From assembly GCF_011694815.1 (NCBI RefSeq), contig NZ_CP050177.1:5558001-5622000 (forward strand): a stretch of 64,000 nt of DNA. Reading direction: 5' to 3'. Below the pieces are notes generated by a model, which was not told the DNA's origin, did not search any database, and saw only the letters and a program-made list of their open reading frames with translations. This DNA comes from Streptomyces liangshanensis (GTDB lineage Bacteria > Actinomycetota > Actinomycetes > Streptomycetales > Streptomycetaceae). A program made the position numbers and the translations under genes. Each line of letters begins with the position of its first letter. Within the stretch, counting starts at the first letter, position 1. Positions 42,417 through 50,756 of this stretch are shown piece after piece.

Positions 42417-43364
42417 TTAGTCAGCCGTGGAGGAGTGCTCGGCGATCAGGGTGCGGGCCGCGTCGAGATCGTCGGGGGTCTTGAGGGCCAAGGTCTTCAC
42501 GCCGGGCAGGGCGCGCTTGGCGAGGCCGGTCAGGGTACCCCCGGGGCACAGCTCGATCAGCGCGGTGACGCCCCGCTCCTGGAAGGTCTCCATGCACCGG
42601 TCCCAGCGGACCGGGCTGGCCACCTGGCCGATGAGACGGGTCAGCACGTCGGCGCCGGTGGCGACGGCCTGACCGTCCTTGTTCGAGACGTACGGTACGG
42701 CCGGGTCGGCGGGGTCGAGCGCGCGGGCGGCCTCTTCGAGGACCGAGGACGCCGGGGCCATGTGGTGCGTGTGGAACGCGCCGGCGACCTTGAGCGCCAC
42801 GACACGCCGTACGCCCTCCGGAGGGTTCGCCTCCAGCGCCGCGAGCTGTTCCAGGGTGCCCGCGGCCACGATCTGGCCGGACCCGTTCACGTTCGCGGGC
42901 GTCAGCCCGAGCGTCTCCAGGTGCGCCACGGTGGTGTCGGGGTCGCCCCCGAGCAGCGCGGACATCCCGGTTTCGGTGACGGCGGCGGCGTCGGCCATGG
43001 CCAGGCCGCGGGTGCGCACGAGCCTGATGGCCGCCTCGTCCGTGAGGACACCCGCGAGGGCGGTGGCGGCCAGCTCACCGACGCTGTGGCCGGCGACCGC
43101 GCCGACGTCACGCGCCAGGTCCCCGGTGTCCGGGAAGAGTTGACGGGCCGACAGCAGCGCGGAGGCCACCAGCAGCGGCTGGGCGACGGCCGTGTCGCGG
43201 ATCTCGTCCGCGTCGGCCTTCGTGCCGTAGTGGACGAGGTCCAGGTCGATGGCGGCCGACCAGGCCCGCAGCCGGTCTTCGGCGCCGGGCAGATCGAGCC
43301 AGGGAGACAGGAAGCCGGGCGTCTGAGCGCCTTGGCCGGGAGCGACGAGTACGAGCACCCTCAC
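42417..43364 (-). CDS. fabD: Malonyl-CoA:ACP transacylase
   Basis: Transfers malonyl from CoA to ACP, feeding FAS II; in Streptomyces it can also serve polyketide synthases. The 315-residue enzyme has the nucleophile Ser94 in AGHSVGELAA and the catalytic His198 in GAFHTHHM; the N-terminal QGAQ oxyanion motif is at 11-14. The GTG start is preceded by AGAGAGAG. It is the first enzyme gene of the operon, 83 bases after fasR. That gap contains a candidate FasR operator. Confidence 0.97.
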   Translation of the reverse strand: MRVLVLVAPGQGAQTPGFLSPWLDLPGAEDRLRAWSAAIDLDLVHYGTKADADEIRDTAVAQPLLVASALLSARQLFPDTGDLARDVGAVAGHSVGELAATALAGVLTDEAAIRLVRTRGLAMADAAAVTETGMSALLGGDPDTTVAHLETLGLTPANVNGSGQIVAAGTLEQLAALEANPPEGVRRVVALKVAGAFHTHHMAPASSVLEEAARALDPADPAVPYVSNKDGQAVATGADVLTRLIGQVASPVRWDRCMETFQERGVTALIELCPGGTLTGLAKRALPGVKTLALKTPDDLDAARTLIAEHSSTAD

Positions 43365-43426
43365 ACTCTCTCTTGTGGATGGCCTTCACCGCCCGTGACG
43401 ACAGGGACGAAGAACCGTCGGGGGAA

Positions 43427-43443
43427 TTGTTGGAGTACGACAA
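43427..43443. promoter_or_regulatory. Inverted repeat in the fasR-fabD gap, candidate FasR operator
   Basis: TTGT-TGGAGTACG-ACAA forms a short dyad in the 83-base gap just upstream of fabD. FasR of S. coelicolor is known to activate the fabDHPF operon from this gap. That this repeat is its site is inference, as I do not recall the exact published sequence. Confidence 0.45.
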
Positions 43444-43447
43444 AAGT

Positions 43448-44629
43448 CTAGGACTGGGCCTCCCGCTCGGCCAAGCGCCCGAGGATGAGGGCGATCCGGA
43501 GCGTGAACGCGGAGCGTACGTCGGAAGGCGACCATCCGGTGACGTCAGTCACTCGTCGGAGCCGGTAGCGCACGGTGTTGGGATGGACGAAGAGCATCCT
43601 GGCGGCGCCCTCCAGACTGCTCGCCTGCTCCAGGTAGACACTCAGAGTCTCCAGGAGCGCCGAGCCGGCCTCCTCCAGCGGTCTGTAGATCTCCTCCACC
43701 AGCTGGTCCCGCGCGGCCGGGTCGGAGGCGATCGCGCGCTCCGGCAGCAGATCGTCGGCGAGGACCGGGCGCGGGGCGTCCTGCCAGGCGAAACACGCCT
43801 TCAGGCCGGCCGCTGCGGCCTGCGCGGACTTCGTCGCGGCCAGCAGGTCGGGGGCCACGGGCCCGGCCACGACGGGCCCCGCCGCGTACGGTCCGATCAG
43901 GGCCTTGGCGACCTGGAGCGGGTTGTCGCTGCCGCCCGCGATCACCACCAGCCGGTCGCCGAGCACCCCGGTGAGGACCTGGAGCTTCGCGTGCCGGGCG
44001 GCCCGGCGGATCGCCTCGACGGTCAGCTCGCTGTCCCCGTCGGGGGCCGTGCCGAGCAGCACGCAGACGTGCTCGGGGGCGTTCCAGCCGAGCGCCGCGG
44101 CCCGGGAGACCGCGCCCTCGTCGGCCTCCCCGGAGAGGACCGCGTTCACCACGAGCGATTCGAGCCGGGCGTCCCACGCCCCGCGGGCCTCGGCGGCCTG
44201 TGCGTACACCTGTGCGGTGGCGAAGGCGATCTCCCGCGCGTAGACGAGCAGCGCCTCCCGCAGGACGGACTCGTCGCCGGGGGCCGCGACCTCCTCGATC
44301 GCCGTCTCCATGACCTCGATGGTCGTCCGTACCATCTCGACCGTCTGGCGCAGGGTGATCGCCCTGGTCAGCTCCCGCGGGGCCGTGCCGAAGACGTCCG
44401 TGGAGATGGCCTGCGGGGTCTCCGGGTGGCGGAACCACTCCGTGAAGGCGGCGATGCCCGCCTGCGCGACCAGCCCGATCCACGAACGGTTCTCCGGCGG
44501 CATCGCGCGGTACCACGGCAGCGTCGCGTCCATGCGCGCGATGGCGTTCGCGGCGAGTCGCCCGGCGGACTGCTCCAGGCGGCGCAGTGTCGCGGGGTGG
44601 GAGTGGGCTACGTTCGCTGGTTCAGGCAC
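43448..44629 (-). CDS. fasR: Fatty acid synthesis regulator FasR (PucR/CdaR type)
   Basis: A 393-residue transcription factor. A helical N-terminal domain (about 1-170) is followed by a GGDEF-like degenerate domain (about 175-300) and the C-terminal PucR helix-turn-helix (SSLEGAARMLFVHPNTVRYRLRRV, then a conserved hydrophobic end). It matches FasR, the activator of the fab operon in S. coelicolor, both in domain plan and in lying immediately before fabD. The start is GTG 44629. It is divergent from the pirin gene across 75 bases, which must contain both promoters. Confidence 0.93.
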   Translation of the reverse strand: MPEPANVAHSHPATLRRLEQSAGRLAANAIARMDATLPWYRAMPPENRSWIGLVAQAGIAAFTEWFRHPETPQAISTDVFGTAPRELTRAITLRQTVEMVRTTIEVMETAIEEVAAPGDESVLREALLVYAREIAFATAQVYAQAAEARGAWDARLESLVVNAVLSGEADEGAVSRAAALGWNAPEHVCVLLGTAPDGDSELTVEAIRRAARHAKLQVLTGVLGDRLVVIAGGSDNPLQVAKALIGPYAAGPVVAGPVAPDLLAATKSAQAAAAGLKACFAWQDAPRPVLADDLLPERAIASDPAARDQLVEEIYRPLEEAGSALLETLSVYLEQASSLEGAARMLFVHPNTVRYRLRRVTDVTGWSPSDVRSAFTLRIALILGRLAEREAQS

Positions 44630-44704
44630 GGGGACAAGACTGCCTTATCGGTACGGGTGAGCGAGCCGCCGGGGCGCTCGGCATCCCCTACGGTGGGACC
44701 TGTG

Positions 44705-45403
44705 ATGCGAGTCGTGCGCGCAGAGGAGCGTTACCGGGGCGGCGATCCCTCCGCCGGTATCGAATCCTGGCACGCCCTGTCCTTCGGACGGTTCTACGAC
44801 CCGGACAACCTGCGCTTCGGCGCGGTGATCGCCTGCAACGAGGAACGGCTCGCGCCCGGCGCCGGTTTCGGCGAACACCCGCACAGCCACACGGAGATCG
44901 TCACCTGGGTCGCCGAGGGCGAGCTGACGCACCGCGACTCGGCCGGTCACTCCACCGTGGTCGGGGCGGGCGACGTCCAGCGCCTCAGCGCGGCGGCCGG
45001 GGTACGGCACGTGGAGCGCAACGACGCCGAACTGCCCCTGGTGTTCGTGCAGATGTGGCTCGCGCCGCTGGAGCCGGGCGGGGAGCCCGGGTACGAGATC
45101 GTGCGCGGCATCGCCGACTCCACCCCGTACGCCCTGCCGCAGGCCGGGGCGATGCTGCACGTACGCCGGCTGCGCGCGGGCGAACGCGCCGCCGTGCCGG
45201 ACGCGGCGTTCGTGTACGTCCATGTCGTCCGCGGCCGGGTCCGGCTGGACGGCGAGGAGTTGGGCCCCGGCGACTCGGCGCGGGTCACGGACGCGAAGGG
45301 CCTGGACGTGACGGGCCTGGACGCGGCGGCTGCGGCGGGTACGGAGACCACCGGCGGCCCGGTGGCGGAGGTCCTGCTGTGGGAGCTGTCGGGCCGGTCC
45401 TGA
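44705..45403 (+). CDS. Pirin-family bicupin protein
   Basis: A 232-residue protein with two cupin domains. The N-terminal cupin carries the pirin metal ligands His58 and His60 (GEHPHSHTE), His102 and Glu104 (RHVERND); the C-terminal cupin has lost them. Bacterial pirins are iron-dependent and can have quercetinase activity or modulate partner enzymes; one actinobacterial/Serratia theme is binding to pyruvate dehydrogenase E1, and an aceE gene lies about 9 kb away here, though not in the same operon. The ATG is preceded by GGTGGGA. Role unproven. Confidence 0.9.
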   Translation: MRVVRAEERYRGGDPSAGIESWHALSFGRFYDPDNLRFGAVIACNEERLAPGAGFGEHPHSHTEIVTWVAEGELTHRDSAGHSTVVGAGDVQRLSAAAGVRHVERNDAELPLVFVQMWLAPLEPGGEPGYEIVRGIADSTPYALPQAGAMLHVRRLRAGERAAVPDAAFVYVHVVRGRVRLDGEELGPGDSARVTDAKGLDVTGLDAAAAAGTETTGGPVAEVLLWELSGRS

Positions 45404-45446
45404 GAGCCCCCTCGCGCCGCGCCCGCCCCTCGGTCGGTACGGAGCG

Positions 45447-46265
45447 TCAGCCGGTCCGCAGTTCGGCCAGCACCGCGTCGGTGAACGGCGGCCACGCCTC
45501 GATCGCCCAGGGGCCGAAGTCCCGGTCGGACAGGGCGACACAGGCGGCTTCCGCGTCCGGGTCGACCCACAGGAACGTACCGGACACGCCGAAGTGCCCG
45601 AACGTGCGCGGCGAGGACGAACCACCCGTCCAGTGCGGGGACTTGCCGTCGCGGATTTCCAGGCCGAGGCCCCAGTCGTTGTTCTTCTGCCGCCCGTAGC
45701 CGGGCAGGATGCCGCCCAGCCCCGGGTGGACGACCGTCATGGCCTCCAGCACCGTGCGCGGGTCCAGCAGGCGGGGCGCCTGGAGTTCGGCCGCGAAGCG
45801 GACCAGGTCGTCGACCGTCGAGACGGCCGCCCTGGCCGGCGAGCCGTCCAGTGTGGTGGACGTCATACCCAGCGGTTCGAAGACCGCCTGGCGCACGTAC
45901 TCCCCGAACGGGATGTCGGTGGCCTTCGCGACATGGTCGCCCAGCGCCTCGAAGCCCGCGTTCGAATAGATCCTGCGGGTGCCGGGCGGGGCCGTCACCC
46001 GGTACTCGTCGGCGGCCAGTCCGCTGGAGTGCGCGAGCAGGTGCCGGACGGTGGAGCCCTCGGGGCCGGCCGGCTCGTCGAGTTCGACCGCGCCTTCCTC
46101 GTACGCCACGAGCACCGCGTACGCGGCCAGCGGCTTGGTCACCGAGGCCAGGGGGAAGCGGTGCGAGGTGGGACCGTGCGACCCCACGACGGTGCCGTCC
46201 GCCCGCACGACGGCGGCGGCCGCGGTCGGCACGGGCCAGTTCTCGATCAACGCCAGACTCTGCAT
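45447..46265 (-). CDS. Serine hydrolase, beta-lactamase class C-like
   Basis: A 272-residue protein of the class C beta-lactamase/esterase (Pfam Beta-lactamase) superfamily. It has the S-x-x-K motif SVTK (Ser41, Lys44) and the Y-x-N motif YSN (100-102); a third-box HFGVSGT replaces the usual K-T-G. There is no signal peptide, so cytosolic esterase or peptidase activity is more likely than drug resistance. It is shorter than true class C beta-lactamases. It begins 17 bases after the GNAT gene on the same strand and is probably co-transcribed with it. Confidence 0.88.
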   Translation of the reverse strand: MQSLALIENWPVPTAAAAVVRADGTVVGSHGPTSHRFPLASVTKPLAAYAVLVAYEEGAVELDEPAGPEGSTVRHLLAHSSGLAADEYRVTAPPGTRRIYSNAGFEALGDHVAKATDIPFGEYVRQAVFEPLGMTSTTLDGSPARAAVSTVDDLVRFAAELQAPRLLDPRTVLEAMTVVHPGLGGILPGYGRQKNNDWGLGLEIRDGKSPHWTGGSSSPRTFGHFGVSGTFLWVDPDAEAACVALSDRDFGPWAIEAWPPFTDAVLAELRTG

Positions 46266-46282
46266 GGAACGAGCGTAGAGCG

Positions 46283-46774
46283 CTACAGCGTGAGCCTCAT
46301 GGCGGGGTCGGGGGTACGGACGAAGCCCAGCGAGGCGTAGAGCGGTTCGCCGTCGCGGGACGCGCGCAGGTCGATCTTCCGGACCCCGCGGGCACGGAAC
46401 CAGTCGAGCAGCGCCTCCACGCAGGCCCGCGAGTAGCCGCGGCGGCGCAGGTCCGGGTCGGTGGCGACGCTGAACACGTAACCGCTGACGCCGGTGGGGT
46501 TGGCGGGGCTGCCGAGGCGGTACTCGACCACGCCGACGGCCGTCGACGCGAGCGCGCCGGGGGTGCCGGGGCGGTCCACGACAAACGCGGCCAGGTCGCC
46601 CGACGGGTCCGCGAGCCTCGTCCTGAGCGTGTCCACGGCGGCGGGCTGCCAGCTGAGGTCCGTGACCGGCCCGAGGTGGGAGTCGAGCATCACCGTACGG
46701 AGGCGGACCAGTTCCCCGGCGTCGGCGGGGGTGGCGGGTCGTGCGAGGGGCGGGGCGGGTCGTACGAGGGTCAT
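46283..46774 (-). CDS. GNAT-family N-acetyltransferase
   Basis: A 163-residue acetyl-CoA-dependent acyltransferase. The acetyl-CoA pyrophosphate loop is DPDLRRRGYSRACVEALL (R-x-x-G-x variation), preceded by strand GYVFSVAT and followed by the late strand KIDLRASRDGEPLYASLGFV, which gives the usual 'Y..lGF' ending. Target unknown. It is upstream of the serine hydrolase gene (17 bases) and divergent from MerR across 85 bases that hold a MerR-type promoter. Co-control with MerR is possible but not shown. Confidence 0.9.
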   Translation of the reverse strand: MTLVRPAPPLARPATPADAGELVRLRTVMLDSHLGPVTDLSWQPAAVDTLRTRLADPSGDLAAFVVDRPGTPGALASTAVGVVEYRLGSPANPTGVSGYVFSVATDPDLRRRGYSRACVEALLDWFRARGVRKIDLRASRDGEPLYASLGFVRTPDPAMRLTL

Positions 46775-46821
46775 GCGGAAACGCTAGCCGCGCCCGCCGC
46801 GAATCTCGTCCCATTATCCCC

Positions 46822-46852
46822 TTGCTTGGAGTGCACTCGAAGGTTCTAGCGT
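46822..46852 (+). promoter_or_regulatory. MerR-type promoter with 19-base spacer and operator
   Basis: A -35 TTGCTT (46822-46827) and -10 TAGCGT (46847-46852) are separated by 19 bases, the over-long spacing typical of MerR-controlled promoters. The spacer contains the dyad CTTGGAGTG/CACTCGAAG (46825-46842), 8 of 9 pairs. The -10 sits 7 bases before ATG 46860, implying a leaderless transcript. The MerR protein would both repress and activate its own operon here. Confidence 0.85.
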
Positions 46853-46859
46853 GTGGGCC

Positions 46860-47324
46860 ATGACGCTGATGGAGACCAGCCCCGCCGTGACGCAACCTGT
46901 CGACGTCTGCACCGCGCCGCCGCGCCCCCACCCGTGTCCCGACGGCCGGGACCGGTACACGATCAGCCAGGTCGCCGCCTTCACCGGGCTGACCGCGCAC
47001 ACCCTGCGCTGGTACGAGCGGATCGGGCTGATGCCGCACGTCGACCGGTCGAACACCGGGCAGCGCCGGTTCTCCAACCAGGACCTGGACTGGCTGGAGT
47101 TCGTCACCAAGCTGCGGCTGACCGGGATGCCGGTCGCGGACATGGTGCGGTACGCCGAGCTGATCCGGGTAGGCGAGGAGACGTTCGAACAGCGGCAGGA
47201 ACTGCTGGAGCGGACCCGGCGCGACGTGATCGACCGGATCCGCGAACTCCAGGACACCGTCGCCGTGCTCGACCACAAGATCAGCTTCTACGCGGATGCC
47301 CGTCGGGCGCCGGAAAGGGTCTGA
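46860..47324 (+). CDS. MerR-family transcriptional regulator
   Basis: A 154-residue regulator. After a 30-residue Pro-rich lead come the winged helix (YTISQVAAFTGLTAHTLRWYERIGLM) and second helix pair (RRFSNQDLDWLEFVTKLRLTGMP), then a long coiled-coil dimerisation helix (EQRQELLERTRRDVIDRIRELQ). The C-terminal Cys metal loop of CueR/SoxR types is absent, so it likely senses an organic or redox signal in another way. The start at ATG 46860 fits a leaderless mRNA from the adjacent promoter; ATG 46869 is possible. It is co-transcribed with the aldo/keto reductase 6 bases downstream, its likely output. Confidence 0.93.
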   Translation: MTLMETSPAVTQPVDVCTAPPRPHPCPDGRDRYTISQVAAFTGLTAHTLRWYERIGLMPHVDRSNTGQRRFSNQDLDWLEFVTKLRLTGMPVADMVRYAELIRVGEETFEQRQELLERTRRDVIDRIRELQDTVAVLDHKISFYADARRAPERV

Positions 47325-47330
47325 AGACCC

Positions 47331-48359
47331 ATGAGCGACAGCACGGTCACCACCCCCTTGACGCAGGTACGACTCGGCACCGCGGGCCCCGACGTGGGCG
47401 CGCAGGGATTCGGCTGCATGGGCCTGAGCGAGACCTACGGGCCCACCACGGACGTCGTGGAGGCACGGGCGACACTGGAACGCGCGCTGGAACTGGGCGT
47501 CACGCTCTTCGACACCGCGGACGTCTACGGGCAGGGCGGGAACGAGGAGTTCGTCGCCCCCTTCGTCCAGGCGCACCGCGACGAGATCGTGCTGGCGACC
47601 AAGTTCGGCCTGGGCGTCTCCCCGGCCGACGGGTCCAGGACGATCCGCAACGACCGGGCGTACCTGCGCGCGTGTGTCGAGGGCAGCCTCACGCGCCTCG
47701 GCGTCGACGTCATCGACCTCTACTACATGCACCGCCGGGACGTGGACGTGCCCATCGAGGAGACCGCCGGGGCCATGGCCGAGCTGGTGGCCGAGGGCAA
47801 GGTCAAGCACCTCGGGCTGAGCGAGGTCACCGCCGGTGAACTGCGCGCCGCGCACGCCGTGCACCCGATCGCGGCGGTGCAGTCGGAGTGGTCGCTGTTC
47901 AGCCGCGACATCGAGGAGCGGATCGTGCCGGCCGCCGTCGAGCTGGGCGTCGCGCTCGTGCCGTACTCCCCGCTCGGCCGGGGCTTCCTGGCCGGCTCGT
48001 TCGTCAACGCCGAGCAGGAACTGGGCGAGGACGACTTCCGGCGCCGGCAGCCGCGCTTCAACGGGCCGAACGCCCGCGCGAACGCAGCGCTGCTGGGGCC
48101 CGTACGCAAGATCGCCGAAGGCCGCAACGCCACGCTCGGGCAGGTCGCGCTGGCCTGGGTGCAGCAGCGGTCGGCGATCCACGGCCTGACCGTCGTCCCG
48201 ATACCGGGGACGCGCACCCGCGCCCGGGTCGAGGAGAACACCGGTGCCACGCGGCTGGTCCTGACGGACAGCGAACTGGACCTCCTGGAGCCGATCGCGG
48301 CCCGCGTGGCGGGCGGCAGGTCGGCGGACCCGGCGTTCGTGTCGGCGGGCCGCGAGTAG
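47331..48359 (+). CDS. Aldo/keto reductase
   Basis: A 342-residue NADPH-dependent carbonyl reductase with a TIM barrel. The catalytic tetrad is Asp61, Tyr66 (DTADVYGQGGNEE), Lys91 (LATKFG) and His134 (YYMHRRD). The cofactor-binding end is IPGTRTRARVEENTGA. It resembles YajO/AKR13-type reductases induced by toxic aldehydes. The gene is the second of a MerR-controlled operon; this pairing (MerR plus AKR) is common and suggests detoxification of reactive carbonyls. Substrate unproven. It ends at a hairpin shared with the converging DUF4429 gene. Confidence 0.94.
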   Translation: MSDSTVTTPLTQVRLGTAGPDVGAQGFGCMGLSETYGPTTDVVEARATLERALELGVTLFDTADVYGQGGNEEFVAPFVQAHRDEIVLATKFGLGVSPADGSRTIRNDRAYLRACVEGSLTRLGVDVIDLYYMHRRDVDVPIEETAGAMAELVAEGKVKHLGLSEVTAGELRAAHAVHPIAAVQSEWSLFSRDIEERIVPAAVELGVALVPYSPLGRGFLAGSFVNAEQELGEDDFRRRQPRFNGPNARANAALLGPVRKIAEGRNATLGQVALAWVQQRSAIHGLTVVPIPGTRTRARVEENTGATRLVLTDSELDLLEPIAARVAGGRSADPAFVSAGRE

Positions 48360-48367
48360 CCGAGGGC

Positions 48368-48392
48368 GCCGCCCGGCCACCGGCCGGGCGGC
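48368..48392. terminator. Convergent terminator hairpin
   Basis: GCCGCCCGGCC (48368-48378) pairs perfectly with GGCCGGGCGGC (48382-48392) over a 3-base loop. It lies between the aldo/keto reductase end and the DUF4429 gene end. Confidence 0.8.
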
Positions 48393-48395
48393 CTC

Positions 48396-49304
48396 TCACA
48401 GCTCCGCCAGCAACTCCGCCTTCTTCGCGCTGAACTCGTCGTCCGTCACCAGGCCCGCCTGGTGCAGTTCCCCGAGGTGGCGGATCCGTTCCGCGACGTC
48501 CGCCGGGTCGCTGCGGGCCGCCGCCACCGCGTGGACCGGTACCCGCGGCGGGCCGGGGGCCGCCCCGGCGGCCCGTACCGCGTGCAGGACCGCCGCCGCG
48601 AACGGCAGGGACTCGTGCACCGGGCCGTAGCCGAGGCCGAAGACCACCGCCGCCGGGTCGTGGTCGGCCTGGGCCGGCCGCGGGGCGCCCGGCAGGTCCG
48701 CGCCCCGGCCGTCGCGCGGCAGCAGCCGCAGGTAGCCGTCGAAGACCTCGGGGGAGCGCCACTCGACGCCCTGGAGGTCCCTGACCGGGAAACTCTGGTC
48801 GCCGGCCTTCCACTTGGCGGAGGACGCGCCCGTCCACGACCAGCGGAAGGACACCTGCTCCCCGTCGAAGACGGCCTTGCCGTCGAACGCCTTGAAGGTC
48901 CTGGGCCGTTCCGGGGGCTCCACCAGGAACCGTTCGGCGGCCTCCGCCCGCTCCCGAGCCCCGGGCCCGTCCGCCAGCGCCGCGCGCAGCTCGTCGGCGT
49001 AGTACTCCGCGAGCGTCTCCCGCTCGGCCGGCAGCACCAGCCGGTACGGATCGCTGCTCCCCCTGAGCTGACCGGCGGCCGCCTCCATCAGCGGATCGGC
49101 GCCCGGCCTCGGCACCGCGTGCAGCACGACCGTCCCGCGCTTGCCGGGGGAGAGGGTCACGGAGGACAACGCCGCGTGCGGGACACGGCGTTCACCGAGG
49201 GCCTGGAAGAGCTTCGGCGCGCGTATCCCCCGTTCGAAGCGGACGAGCACGGAATCGCTCTCGAACTCCCAGGTGGCATGAATTCCGCCCAACACATCAC
49301 CCAT
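48396..49304 (-). CDS. DUF4429/SHOCT-domain protein
   Basis: A 302-residue soluble protein. Two PH-like DUF4429 domains (about 5-85 and 115-200; the second begins FKAFDGKAVFDGEQVSFRW) are followed by a Pro/Ala linker and a C-terminal SHOCT motif (AERIRHLGELHQAGLVTDDEFSAKKAELL in overview), a short helical hairpin often used in oligomerisation. Function is unknown in Streptomyces, where the family is common. The chosen ATG has no ribosome site, but TACGAT lies 7 bases upstream, so a leaderless mRNA is likely. It converges on the aldo/keto reductase. Confidence 0.85.
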   Translation of the reverse strand: MGDVLGGIHATWEFESDSVLVRFERGIRAPKLFQALGERRVPHAALSSVTLSPGKRGTVVLHAVPRPGADPLMEAAAGQLRGSSDPYRLVLPAERETLAEYYADELRAALADGPGARERAEAAERFLVEPPERPRTFKAFDGKAVFDGEQVSFRWSWTGASSAKWKAGDQSFPVRDLQGVEWRSPEVFDGYLRLLPRDGRGADLPGAPRPAQADHDPAAVVFGLGYGPVHESLPFAAAVLHAVRAAGAAPGPPRVPVHAVAAARSDPADVAERIRHLGELHQAGLVTDDEFSAKKAELLAEL

Positions 49305-49360
49305 GTGGCACATCGTAGGCGCCGCGCGCCGCCGCGTCGCCTGCCGCAACCGGGGGAGTT

Positions 49361-50581
49361 CTACGCGCGTCCGATCCCGTCCGCCCGGAGGAGGCCGCTC
49401 CGGCAGTCCGCGTCCGCGTCGGCGCACCGCACCGCGCGGTACGACCCGACCCCGATGTCGGCGAAGTTGTCGAGGCTGTCCGTGCCGGGCACGAAGTACC
49501 CGCTGTGCCCGATCGCCCCGTCCGCCGACAGGATCCGCGCGCCGAAGTGCCCGCTCACCGGGTCCGCGCCGTGCCCGAGCCCGCCGACGGCCAGGTACGG
49601 CACGTCCTGGATCCAGTCGTCGCGGTCCCGCATGGCCCACACCCGGGCGGTGGTGTGCAGTTGGGCGGCGTTGCCGACCCGCATCCCGGGGCTGCCCGCG
49701 ACCGCCACGTCCGTGACCCGCGCCGGCATGTCGTCGGCGGCGACCCCGCACACGACGGAGCCGTAGCTGTGGCAGAAGAGGGAGACCTCCGACCGGCCGG
49801 GCAGTGCCCGGACGAGCGCGGTGAGCCGTACGCCGCCGGCCTCCGCGAGCTTCCCGATGGCCGCGTCCATGCCGAGGCCGGCGGGCGCGGTGTAGTCGGC
49901 CCAGGCGATGACCGCGGTACGGGCGGCGGGGTCCGCGTTCCGCTCCGCCGAGTACAGCGCGTCGGCCATCCCGGCCGGCGCCGAGTACTTGCGTTCGGTC
50001 CGCTCGAAGGTCAGTACGTTCGTGTCGACACCCGGGACCACGATCGAGACGCGGTCGGCGTGGTCCAGGTCCCCGAACACCTCGGCGGCGCGACCCTTGC
50101 CCGACGGGTCGAAGGAGAGCATCCGCCGGTCCTGACGGAGCATCGACGTGTAGCGGTTCATCGTGCGCCCCGCCTGCCTGCGCCCGTCGGGCGACAACCG
50201 GACGTCGTGGGTACGGCGCCGCTCGACCTCACGCGCCTGACGGATCGCCAGCCGGTTGGCGAGATAACGCAGCGTCACGGGAGCACCGTTGAGGTTGCCC
50301 ACGACGAGCGGGTACCTGCGGGCCAGTCCGGACTGCTGAGCGGCCGTCAGCGAGGTGAAGAACGCGGCGATCCGCTTCGGCGGGGCGTCCGCGTCGGGGA
50401 GGTGCCGGGTCCCCATACGGCCCCGCTCCCACGCGGAGACGGCGATCTCCATGGGCTCGCTGGGGCCTCGGTGATGGCGTACCGCGGTCCATCCGGTGGT
50501 GGCCAGGAGGACGAAGACAACGGCGAGCGCGAGAAGCATGCGCCAGGCGCTGAACGGGGGATCAGTTTCGAAGGAAGTCAC
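49361..50581 (-). CDS. Alpha/beta hydrolase, DUF1023 type
   Basis: A 406-residue protein anchored by one N-terminal membrane helix (WRMLLALAVVFVLLATTGWTA, about 13-33), with the catalytic domain outside. The DUF1023 hydrolase core shows the strand TNVLTFERTER, the nucleophile elbow CHSYGSVVCG (Ser) and a late His in GAIGHSGYF. Relatives in actinobacteria are unassigned cell-surface esterases. It is read from GTG 50581, which lacks a clear ribosome site; GTG-ATG alternatives just inside are possible. A CRP-like half-palindrome lies 44 bases upstream. Confidence 0.85.
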   Translation of the reverse strand: MTSFETDPPFSAWRMLLALAVVFVLLATTGWTAVRHHRGPSEPMEIAVSAWERGRMGTRHLPDADAPPKRIAAFFTSLTAAQQSGLARRYPLVVGNLNGAPVTLRYLANRLAIRQAREVERRRTHDVRLSPDGRRQAGRTMNRYTSMLRQDRRMLSFDPSGKGRAAEVFGDLDHADRVSIVVPGVDTNVLTFERTERKYSAPAGMADALYSAERNADPAARTAVIAWADYTAPAGLGMDAAIGKLAEAGGVRLTALVRALPGRSEVSLFCHSYGSVVCGVAADDMPARVTDVAVAGSPGMRVGNAAQLHTTARVWAMRDRDDWIQDVPYLAVGGLGHGADPVSGHFGARILSADGAIGHSGYFVPGTDSLDNFADIGVGSYRAVRCADADADCRSGLLRADGIGRA

Positions 50582-50624
50582 TAACTACCAGCCTAGGACG
50601 CGCGTAGGTGCCCTCGTGGCGAGG

Positions 50625-50638
50625 GTGAGGCACATCAC
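50625..50638. promoter_or_regulatory. CRP-like palindrome upstream of the DUF1023 hydrolase gene
   Basis: GTGA-GGCACA-TCAC, with the same GTGA-N6-TCAC geometry as the site at 17875-17894 but with four-base arms instead of seven. It lies 44 bases upstream of the hydrolase start. A weaker candidate for Crp binding. Confidence 0.4.
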
Positions 50639-50756
50639 GCGCAACGAAGGAATGAACCGACGGTAACGTCACCATGGGTACGCGCGGCGCGTACGCTCCG
50701 GCGCGCGACACGCGTGCATGTCACCGAACATGACGTCCCGTGAGGTCGGATCGGCC

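Noticed and set aside
45447..48380. A 977-codon minus-strand frame spanning MerR and the aldo/keto reductase
   Set aside because: Only its last part (the serine hydrolase, 45447-46265) is real; the rest is antisense to well-supported genes.
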